Source of the DNA: Leptothermofonsia sp049200465
GTDB lineage: Bacteria; Cyanobacteriota; Cyanobacteriia; Leptolyngbyales; Leptolyngbyaceae
DNA: 64,000 nt
Direction of reading: 5' to 3'
Assembly: GCF_049200465.1 (NCBI RefSeq)
Contig: NZ_CP120836.1
Span: 682,001 to 746,000 of the forward strand
A program made the position numbers and the translations under genes. The notes under the pieces were generated by a model. That model searched no databases, was not told the origin of the DNA, and was given only the letters and a program-made list of their open reading frames with translations. Below, in pieces: positions 25,963 to 33,442 of the stretch (position 1 is its first letter; each line of letters begins with the position of its first letter).

Positions 25963-26301
25963 CTAAAGTTTGATTGCTTCAGGTAACGTAAACCTGCCAT
26001 TAGAATTTGGTTCAAAATCGACGATCTGGACAACAGCATTCAGGTTTAAGGGACCATAGAGATGCGGGAATATTTGACCATTTCCTACATCTTCAAACTG
26101 TAGTTCTGCTTCCAGTTATTCTGGATCAATGCAAAGCAATACTAACTCCGATTGCTTCTGGTAAAGAGTGTTAGCAACCCAGGGGATTTGTGTAGGGGTA
26201 GAACAGTGAATAAATCCTTCATTCTGAAGGATTTCAGCCCGATAAATGCCCATTTGTTGGGCTTGCTGCCAGTGCGATCGCGTCGTGATGTGCAAAATCA
26301 A
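25963..26301 (-). pseudogene. DUF952 protein with premature stop
   Basis: Small soluble family (COG3502) of unknown function. The first 61 codons read MILHITTRSHWQQAQQMGIY, GFIHCSTPTQIPWVANTLYQ and LVLLCIDPE. A TAA at 26116-26118 then interrupts the gene, and the same frame continues with LEAELQFEDVGNGQIFPHLY and GPLNLNAVVQIVDFEPNSNG, the normal second half, to TAG at 25963. One substitution (for example AAA/CAA/GAA to TAA) explains it. The start is TTG, at once after the small gene at 26304, suggesting translational coupling. Confidence 0.82.
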
Positions 26302-26303
26302 AC

Positions 26304-26435
26304 TTATGGGACATTCAGTGTAGTTGAATCCTCGACCGTAATCTGAGCGTGAGAAACTTTGAGTAGGTTCCCTCCCATAGTTGTTAAACCGAGCAGGAAG
26401 GTGATTACGGCTGCCTGGAATAATCGATTCAGCAT
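26304..26435 (-). CDS. Small secreted peptide, 43 aa
   Basis: ATG at 26435 with a near-perfect Shine-Dalgarno (AGGAGG, 7 bases upstream); stop TAA at 26304-26306. The product MLNRLFQAAVITFLLGLTTM GGNLLKVSHAQITVEDSTTLNVP is a basic start, a hydrophobic core and a VSHA-like cleavage site, leaving a 13-residue mature peptide. Its stop is 2 bases from the DUF952 start, so the two were probably one transcript. Not recognised from any family; could also be the 5' stub of a decayed secreted protein. Confidence 0.55.
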   Translation of the reverse strand: MLNRLFQAAVITFLLGLTTMGGNLLKVSHAQITVEDSTTLNVP

Positions 26436-27025
26436 CTCAGCCCTCCTGTTGAGCGCCAACCTCTAACTTTGGAAATAGTCTAACTGGTGTAACACTCTCC
26501 TGCACCACACTTTTGGGCTCCTCCAATTGGGTAAATTTAAGGCAACTGGTAAAGGACAGAAAGTAGAATATGTAGGGCTTTTAGCGGATTTGCAGCGTTC
26601 AGGTTTATAACATCATGCGATCGGGTGACCCACCCGGATGAGGTGACTTTTACTGAGTGAATCATACTCTAGACGTATGCCGGACTTACCTGGAAATCGG
26701 GCTTCATTAGCATTTCTATTTGCTTGACATTATGTCCGAAGCCCGATTTCTTTCATATCTTTATCGGGTTCTTTTTTAAGAGCCTGGTGGTAAGCCATAT
26801 TCACCACCAAACCGTATGGATATTTCGGGGGTTTGCATAGGGTAAAGAGTATCTTGCACTACTTGTTCAAAAGGCTGAAACCCCCTTTTTTAGTCTTGAT
26901 ACTGCGTGGAGAGTAGCACTGATTGTTATTTTGCCCCAATCAGAGTAACCAGTTTTTGATGCTTGGTTGGTTTCCCTCACGACTCTCCTACCAGTTGCCC
27001 AACCCAGTTTTAAGGAGTAGTTGCA
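26436..27025. other. 590-base spacer with a hairpin
   Basis: Contains the hairpin at 26692-26751. No gene over 30 codons with a start signal and no MITE-like element were recognised. Confidence 0.4.
26692..26751. other. Long-loop inverted repeat
   Basis: AAATCGGGCTTC (26694-26705) and GAAGCCCGATTT (26738-26749) are perfect 12-base inverted copies with a 32-base loop, followed by TCTTTCATATC. It could be a weak terminator or the ends of a very short mobile element. Confidence 0.5.
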
Positions 27026-27421
27026 ATGGCGTATTCACTGAGTCAGTTCAAAGAGGTTCTAGACGGTTTGGGATTTCACTTAGGACCGGATGGACTCAAT
27101 GGCAATAATGGAAATATTTTAGATGTTCATACTCAATCAGCAATTCGTGAATTTCAATATCAGTACAAATTGCCAATTACAGGCAGGCTAGACTCCGCTA
27201 CTGATGATAAAGCCCAAAAGATTATACGGAACCTGCAATACAGTCTGAACCTGACTGTCGATGCTCAACTTCCTGTGAATGAGTTTTATGGTCCGTTAAC
27301 TTTACAAGCAGTGAAGAGTTTTCAGAGAGTTTATGGTTTACCCGTAACGGGAATTGCAACTTTAATGGTGCGGCAAAGAATTGACCAGGAGGTTAGAAAC
27401 CTTACAACAGCCAGTGCCTAG
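27026..27421 (+). CDS. Peptidoglycan-binding domain protein, 131 aa
   Basis: Two PG_binding_1-like three-helix repeats: FKEVLDGLGFHLGPDGLNG, with IREFQYQYKLPITGRLD, then FYGPLTLQAVKSFQRVYGLP with VTGIATLMVRQRI. ATG at 27026 has a good Shine-Dalgarno (TAAGGAG). There is no signal peptide, which is odd for a wall-binding protein; cyanobacteria also have cytosolic proteins with this fold. No catalytic domain is attached. Confidence 0.82.
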   Translation: MAYSLSQFKEVLDGLGFHLGPDGLNGNNGNILDVHTQSAIREFQYQYKLPITGRLDSATDDKAQKIIRNLQYSLNLTVDAQLPVNEFYGPLTLQAVKSFQRVYGLPVTGIATLMVRQRIDQEVRNLTTASA

Positions 27422-27811
27422 CCTGGAATATCCTCTTGATTTCCGTAATTGGAAAATCGTGTTTGAAGTTATTCCTAACGATCGATTGCTTTAGTGAACA
27501 GGATAATGGTTTCCTCTACCTGTGGAGTACGCGTCTTCTCCACAGGTTTTTTGCTGAGTTGTGTTCTCCTGGGTTGCCTGTTGCCTATCGCCTGATCTTT
27601 TATAGCTTTCGCCAGGTTGCTGAGGACATTGTGGGCTTAAAGGGGGGGCGAAGCCCCCAGCCAGGGGTTCCCCCCTGCACCCTGTCCTAAGTTTGGTGAA
27701 TGTCGCTATACCTATTTGCACTAGCCTCCAAATTACATTACTCTTTTACCGGCACGCTGGAAGACCATTTTTCGTAGTCAGGAAATCGATTTTAATGCTG
27801 AAATATTAAGC
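27422..27811. other. Spacer with a family A element
   Basis: About 390 bases. A hairpin CCTGTGGAGTACGCGTCTTCTCCACAGG near 27519-27546 could end the upstream gene. The family A element is at 27601-27710. The promoter of the caspase-like gene must lie after it. Confidence 0.5.
27601..27710 (-). repeat. MITE-like element, family A
   Basis: TATAGCTTTCGCCAGGTTGC ... GTCCTAAGTTTGGTGAATGT, then CGCTATA. Stem-loops GGGGGGCGAAGCCCCC and AGGGGTTCCCCCCT inside. Confidence 0.8.
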
Positions 27812-30130
27812 ATGGGGTTAAAGCGGCGGGACTTTCTGAAACGAACGGGTTTGGCGCTGGCAGTCTGGGGCGCTGGAGATTTGGGATTGTCGGTGCTGGT
27901 CAACCGTTACCACCAGGCACTTGCAGAGTCTACCCGCCGCAAGTTGGCGCTTCTGGTTGGCATCAATCAATATCGGGGGGGAATTCTGAGTGGTTGCGTG
28001 ACAGATGTTGAGCTGCAGCGGGAACTGCTGATTTACCGCTTTGGTTTCCAACCCCAGGATATTCTGACCCTGACTGACCAGCAGGCAACGCGAGAGGCGA
28101 TCGAAACTGCTTTTGTCTCCCACCTGACGGAACAGGCACGCTCCGGTGATGTGGTTGTTTTTCACTTCAGCGGCTATGGGGGCAATGGAGCCGTGGGGGC
28201 GAATAGAGAAGAGGTTCAGCCCAGTCTGGTACCTGTCGATGGGTTGATTGGGGATGGGGAGGGTGCTATTTCCAGTGATTTGCTGGAAGAAACTCTAGGG
28301 TTACTGGTGCGATCGCTCCAGACCGACAAAATTACCACTATCCTTGACACCAGCTATACCTATCCTGGCAAGTCTCTACTCGGCAATCTGCGCATCCGTA
28401 CCCGTCCCGCCAGTTCCCCTATTCAACCCGATAAGGCAGAACTTGTCTTCCAGGAACAACTCCTCAACAAAATTTCTCCCCGTCTCCGCCTGTCCCGGTC
28501 CAGTCGTTCTCCCCTTCCCGGCATCCGTCTCGCTGCCACAACCCCCACCCAGCTGGCTACCGAAGCCCGCTGGAATGGGTTCAGTGCTGGACTTTTCACC
28601 TATGCCCTGACCCGCCACCTCTGGCAGGCAGCGCCAGCAACCTCCTTACAGGTGATCTTCAGCCGCACGAAAACCCAGGTAGAACAACTGGCAAGTCAGG
28701 AACAGCAACCCCAACTGAGCGGCCAAAAGAGTCAGGAAGCCTCTCTACAACCCTACAATTTGCCTGTCACTGCTCCGGGAGCCGATGGGGTTGTGACTGA
28801 AGTTGAAGATAATGGTAAAGTAGCCCGGATCTGGCTGGCGGGGCTGCCTGCTACCTTGCTGGAGCACTATGGTATCAATTCCCTTTTCACCCTGGTAGGG
28901 CCTCCTTCCGCCGGGACAACCCACCCACCCGTGTATTTGCAACTGACTGCTAAAGAAGGGCTGGCTGTTAGAGCAAAACTTTATCGGGCTGACTCTGCGG
29001 AGGCTTTAGAACCTGTATCGGCTATCAAAGTTGGGCAGTTCGTCCAGGAGCGCGTGCGGGTGCTGCCCCGTAACATTGGGCTGACGGTGGCTTTAGACAG
29101 CAGCTTGGAGCGAATTGAGCGGGTGGATGCGATCAGTGCGTTTACGGCGATTCCACGGGTGTCTTCCGCGATCGCAGGCGAACAACCCGCCGACTACCTG
29201 TTCAGCAAAATTCAAATCAACCCGCCAACCCAGGTTGCCACAGCCACCAATCTGCCTGGCATCATTGCCACCCCCGCCCCTGCTCAGAGCGCCTACGGGC
29301 TGTTTTCCCTGGGGCAGGACGCTATCCCCAACACCGCCGGAGAGGGGGGAGAAGCGGTCAAGTTTGCGGTTCGCCGTCTGGTTCCCAAACTGCAAACCCT
29401 GCTGGCTGCCAAACTGTTGAACCTGACGGTCAATGAAACTTCCTCGCAGTTGGCCGTGCGTATGACCCTGGAACGGCTCGATCCCCAACCTCAAACTCTT
29501 CTGTATAAGGAAACGTGGGTGCTGTCCCAGTCTACAAAACCAGGGGGCACGCCTGCCTCAATGGAGACAGGTGGATTGCTCAGCCTTCCAGTCGGTAGCC
29601 GTATTCAGTATCGAATGGAAAACCACAGTGCCCACCCCCTTTATCCTGTTTTATTAGGGTTAGACAGTAGCGGCAACTTAATTGCCCTCTATGCTCCGCC
29701 TACTCAAATAGCTGATCTCCCGACGGTTCAACCAGCATCCGCAACGGATCAACCGGATGGACAAACCGTAGCCTCAATGCCGCCAGTTTTTAGAAGTATT
29801 GCCCCCGGTGAAGTGTTGATGCTGCCTCCCACCCACCCTTCCTTCCAGTGGACCTTGAATGGTCCCCCTGGATTGATGGAGACCTATCTCATTTGTAGCC
29901 GTGCACCCCTGACTCAAACCCAAACCATTCTTGAAACCGCCCTTCATTCGGCAGGAAACAATCCCGCATTCTACCCCTTGCCGAACCCAATGGAAGTTGC
30001 CCAGGCAGTTTTGCAAGACCTTCACCAGGCAAGCGATACGGCAGCAAAAGTGGTTGGGGCAACACCGGACTCCTTTGCACTGGATGTCACTGCCTGGGCC
30101 AGTCTTCGTTTCGTTTATCAGGTGGTTTGA
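27812..30130 (+). CDS. Tat-exported caspase-fold pseudo-peptidase (HC to YS) with DUF4384
   Basis: 772 residues. A twin-arginine signal (MGLKRRDFLKRTG plus a hydrophobic stretch) suggests folded export. The caspase/metacaspase p20 fold is clear at about 43-300: RRKLALLVGINQY, GCVTDVELQRELLIYRFGF, DVVVFHFSGYGG, TTILDTSYTYPG. The catalytic His position (HFSGHG) is Tyr122, and the Cys position (DSCHSG) is Ser181, so it should lack caspase-type proteolysis. Such YS variants are, as I recall, known among cyanobacterial orthocaspases. The C-terminal part (about 590-765) resembles DUF4384 (GSRIQYRMENHS, LLGLDSSGNLIALY). It overlaps the next gene by 4 bases (ATGA-type). Confidence 0.88.
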   Translation: MGLKRRDFLKRTGLALAVWGAGDLGLSVLVNRYHQALAESTRRKLALLVGINQYRGGILSGCVTDVELQRELLIYRFGFQPQDILTLTDQQATREAIETAFVSHLTEQARSGDVVVFHFSGYGGNGAVGANREEVQPSLVPVDGLIGDGEGAISSDLLEETLGLLVRSLQTDKITTILDTSYTYPGKSLLGNLRIRTRPASSPIQPDKAELVFQEQLLNKISPRLRLSRSSRSPLPGIRLAATTPTQLATEARWNGFSAGLFTYALTRHLWQAAPATSLQVIFSRTKTQVEQLASQEQQPQLSGQKSQEASLQPYNLPVTAPGADGVVTEVEDNGKVARIWLAGLPATLLEHYGINSLFTLVGPPSAGTTHPPVYLQLTAKEGLAVRAKLYRADSAEALEPVSAIKVGQFVQERVRVLPRNIGLTVALDSSLERIERVDAISAFTAIPRVSSAIAGEQPADYLFSKIQINPPTQVATATNLPGIIATPAPAQSAYGLFSLGQDAIPNTAGEGGEAVKFAVRRLVPKLQTLLAAKLLNLTVNETSSQLAVRMTLERLDPQPQTLLYKETWVLSQSTKPGGTPASMETGGLLSLPVGSRIQYRMENHSAHPLYPVLLGLDSSGNLIALYAPPTQIADLPTVQPASATDQPDGQTVASMPPVFRSIAPGEVLMLPPTHPSFQWTLNGPPGLMETYLICSRAPLTQTQTILETALHSAGNNPAFYPLPNPMEVAQAVLQDLHQASDTAAKVVGATPDSFALDVTAWASLRFVYQVV

Positions 30131-31342
30131 TGAAGCTACTCCGCTGGCTGACAATAGCTCTTTTACTCTCATGCTTGATGTTGTATTGGGTAACAGGTGC
30201 GGCGATCGCCCAAACAGAACAGCCTTCAACTTCTGGCAGTTCTAAACAGATCATTCCCCCAACTCCCACCCAACTGAAAGACCCCTTCCCCTATACCAAC
30301 TCCTTTTGGGAAAAACTAGAGCAGTTACGGGAAGACCGCCAGCTTCAAGAACTGGTTGAAGAGGACCTGGAAAAAAGCTTTACCATCCGGGCCCAAATTC
30401 AGGAAGAAGTTGATCGCGCCTTCAGCCATACCACCAGTCTGCTCAACGTTTTGTTGGGTGTATTAACCTTTCTGCCCGTTCTGGCGGCTGTTAGCGTCTG
30501 GTTTATTCGCCGTAGTGTGATCACCCAAATTTTAGGAGAGACCAAGAAGCAACTTCAGGAAGAAGTTGAGAAACAATTTGACCAGGAAATTGCCACCGAG
30601 ATGAAACAGCAGGCAGAGGCGTTTAGGCAGGAAATTGAAAAGCTGAGAGACGAGTTCAGGGAGCAGCTTTCCCAGCTAAAAATGCTGGTTCTAAACGCCC
30701 AGACCGAAAAAGACCAGATCATTCGGGAACTTTCTCAGATTACGCCTTCGCCGATTCGAGAAACGGCTCCACCGGAAACCCAACAAAAAATCCATGCCCT
30801 CACCCAACAACTGGAATTGCTGAAATCAACCAACGCCCAACTCTCATTTACAGCCAATGACTATGTAGAGCAGGGAAAGGCCCTTTATTTTGAAGGTCGC
30901 TACGAAGAAGCCGTCACGTTTTACGACAGGGCGATTCAGATGGAACCCGAAAATGCCAGGGCATGGTTTGGTCGGGGAGCTGCTTTAGCCAGGATGCAAC
31001 ACATGGAGGAAGCGATCGCTGCCTATGACCGGGCAATTCAAATTAAGCCCGACTCCTCCGAAGTGTGGTTTGGCAAAGGGGGCAGCACTGGCAAAGATGC
31101 AGCGATTCGAAGAGGCAATTTCTGCCTATGCCAAAGCAACCCAACTCAAACCCGATTTCTTCCTTGCCTGGTTTGGTAAAGCCCGCTGCCATTCCCTTCA
31201 GGGCAATGTAGAATCAGCACTGGAAAGTTTTCAGCAGGCAGTCAGCCTCAACCCAGAAAAAAGCCGGGAAGTCGCCAGGACCGATCCTTCATTCGACTTG
31301 CTCCGAAACAACAATCAGTTCAAACAAATTCTTGAAGAATAA
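30127..31342 (+). pseudogene. Membrane coiled-coil TPR protein, frameshifted
   Basis: ATG at 30127 overlaps the caspase-like stop, so translation is coupled. An N-terminal hydrophobic segment (about 5-27) and a second helix (LLGVLTFLPVLAAVSVWFI, about 110-130) anchor it. A long charged coiled coil follows (about 135-245), then TPR units: YVEQGKALYFEGRYEEAVTF and AWFGRGAALARMQHMEEAIA. The frame breaks at 31078-31082, where GGGGG is one G too many; removing it reads EVWFGKGAALAKMQRFEEAI and continues TPRs to 31342, 404 residues in all. Without correction the protein would end at 31179 with a nonsense tail. Real mutation or error cannot be separated here. Confidence 0.85.
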
Positions 31343-31545
31343 GTGAATATTTTTTCTTGAAGAATAAGTGAATATTTTTTTGAATTTTGAGTTCTGAATC
31401 TTGAGTTTTTACCTCACTCCTTGCTCCTCACCCCTCACTTCCCTCCTCCCCCTCCCCTCCTCCCTACTTCTGGCACCCGCCCCCTTTCCTTCATGAAAAT
31501 CCGGTAATAAGTCAAAGTGTCCTGACGCTCTGGTGGACAATTGGA
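31343..31545. repeat. Heptamer tract spacer
   Basis: A tandem duplication of GAATAAGTGAATATTTTTT (31338-31380), then heptamer-like CT-rich sequence (CTCCTTGCTCCTCACCCCTC and on) fill the gap between the TPR and M23 genes. Confidence 0.6.
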
Positions 31546-33187
31546 ATGAAATCACTGTGTACTTTGGTAGCCGCTCTTTGCATGTTTGACGTTTTACTCT
31601 CTGCCCTTCCCCCCCAGGCATCCCAACTGACTGAATCTACCCCGGTCGAATCCCCAACGGTCGAAAAAAGTCGTTCCCAAACAAACCCAAACTCCTTTAC
31701 CAAAGCCCACAGTCAGTGCTCCAGAGTCGATACTATCAGAGCTTCCAGTACGGCGGCAGCAGGTGGCAGGATTGGGGTTAATTGGAGCCAGGCCTGCAGT
31801 GGCTACTACTTTATCTGTTCAGCAAGTGAGAGCAGAATTCTCTCCAACTCAAACAAATTTCAGCAAGCCTGCAGAAGAACCTGAAAAGGTTTCTCAACCA
31901 ACTAAAACTAAGGCAAAGCAAATTTCAGATCCAGTGGTTGGCAAGATTAACCAGAAAGCTAATCGGGCGATCTCATCCACTACTCAAAAAACCAGCCCTC
32001 TCAAAAACAATCATGCTCAAGGTGCAGCGGTAGCAAAGCAAGCCTCAAAGATGCCAACCGTAATTGGACGAGTTAAACCCAAAACGCCCCAGCATCTGGC
32101 AAGTACCTCCCTTGCAAAACCTGCCAGCACTCAGAAAACCGATAACACAGCTACTCCATCCGTCCAACCGCCCAGCCCATCGGCTACTCCAACTCCGCCA
32201 CAAAATCAGACCACACTGCAAGAGGATGCCAAACGCAAGGCATTTGAAGCGGCTAAAGCAGAGCGACTAAAGCTACTAGAGCAAAAATTGGCAGAGATTG
32301 TTGCCAGGGAAAAGCCGCTGAAAGAGGAACGCATGCGGGAAAACCTGCGGGCGATCGCTATCAGACAGGCCGAGGCCGGGCAACTGGAACAGGCTCGCAA
32401 AACCGCGCAAGATCTGGTTTTGACACAGGAAGAGCAAATCAAGCTCCGCACCCAGATTGATGCCCTGGCCAAACGTCAGCCAGTCGCTAAGAAACCCACT
32501 CCTCGGCAATCGCTCCGGGCTACCGTCACCCAACTCAATCAATCCCGATTGGCTGTTCAACCAGCTCCCAACTATCCCACCTACGTCCTTCCGGGTCCAG
32601 TACTGGGCAGCAACCTTCGCCTCAGTCAGTTGGGTCTGCGCCTGAATAACGGTAACCTCAACCTTGCGTTTCCACTACCCTTCCCAGCTCAGTTGACCTC
32701 TGGCTTCGGCTGGCGGACTCACCCCATTTCGGGCGATCGCCGCTTCCACCGGGGAGTTGACCTGGCTGCGGCCTACGGTACTCCGGTCATCGCCGCTTTT
32801 TCGGGCAAGGTAGAGGTTGCTGACTGGATGGATGGCTACGGGATGACTATCATTCTGACCCACAAGAACTCCACCCAAACCCTCTATGCCCACTTGTCAG
32901 AAATCTTTGTCAAGCCTGGAGATGCGATCGAACAAGGAGCTTTGATTGGACGCGTCGGCAGCACCGGGCTCTCAACTGGACCCCACCTCCACTTTGAACT
33001 CCACCAACTGGTGGACGATAGCTGGATCGTAATCGACCCACTCATTCAGCTAGAAGTTGCTCAAGCGCGGCTACTCAAAGCGATGCAAACAGCTCAGGTG
33101 CCCTTTCAGGTTGCACCCCTGCCGCAACCGTTCGCAGCCATTCCGCCGCCACCTACCCAGAGGTTCGATTACTTGCATAATTTCTGA
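31546..33187 (+). pseudogene. M23/LytM-type peptidase, frameshifted near the N-terminus
   Basis: Exported murein endopeptidase-like protein. The signal peptide is MKSLCTLVAALCMFDVLLSA. A Pro/Thr/Lys-rich low-complexity region and a charged helix (about 150-225, KAFEAAKAERLKLLEQKLAE) precede the LytM domain (about 380-490). The zinc ligands are present (HRGVD and HLHFEL) within SGFGWRTHPISGDRRFHRG. The frame breaks at 31666-31671, where AAAAAA is one A too many. Removing it reads TVEKVVPKQTQTPLPKPTVS and joins the signal peptide to the rest, 546 residues. A GTG-initiated start at 31763 without the signal peptide is the alternative. Same strand, 203 bases after the TPR gene. Confidence 0.8.
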
Positions 33188-33442
33188 AGAAGCGGGAAAG
33201 CCTTTTATAATCCAGATAAGTAGCTCCGCCCAATTAATTATAAGAAGGGAGAATGGGAGCGAAGCCCCATATCCCCCTTTAAACTCAATGGCCTCAGCAA
33301 TCTGACGACAGCTATAGCGGTAGTCATGATGGTTAGGAGGGGTGCAAGGGGGGGAACCCCTGGCTGGGGGCGAAGCCCCCACTCTCTCTCTAATTCCAGT
33401 GTCCTAACGTGCCCGCGTGGAGCTATATAGATTGCGATGGAA
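33188..33442. repeat. Composite A-D repeat block
   Basis: An element with an F-like left end (GATAAGTAGCTCCGCCCAAT) and an A-type right end (CAGCAATCTGACGACAGCTATA, to 33316) shares its terminal TATA with a family D element (33313-33430, TATAGCGGTAGTCATGATGG ... GCGTGGAGCTATATAG). The same A-right/D-left junction occurs at 56664. Confidence 0.75.

Noticed and set aside
26116..26301. A complete 61-aa DUF952 protein
   Set aside because: The same frame continues past the stop with the rest of the domain, so it is a truncated gene.
31078..31082. Programmed ribosomal frameshift in the TPR gene
   Set aside because: No slippery heptamer with pseudoknot or stop-codon context; a one-base homopolymer change explains it more simply, and the same holds for the other four genes.
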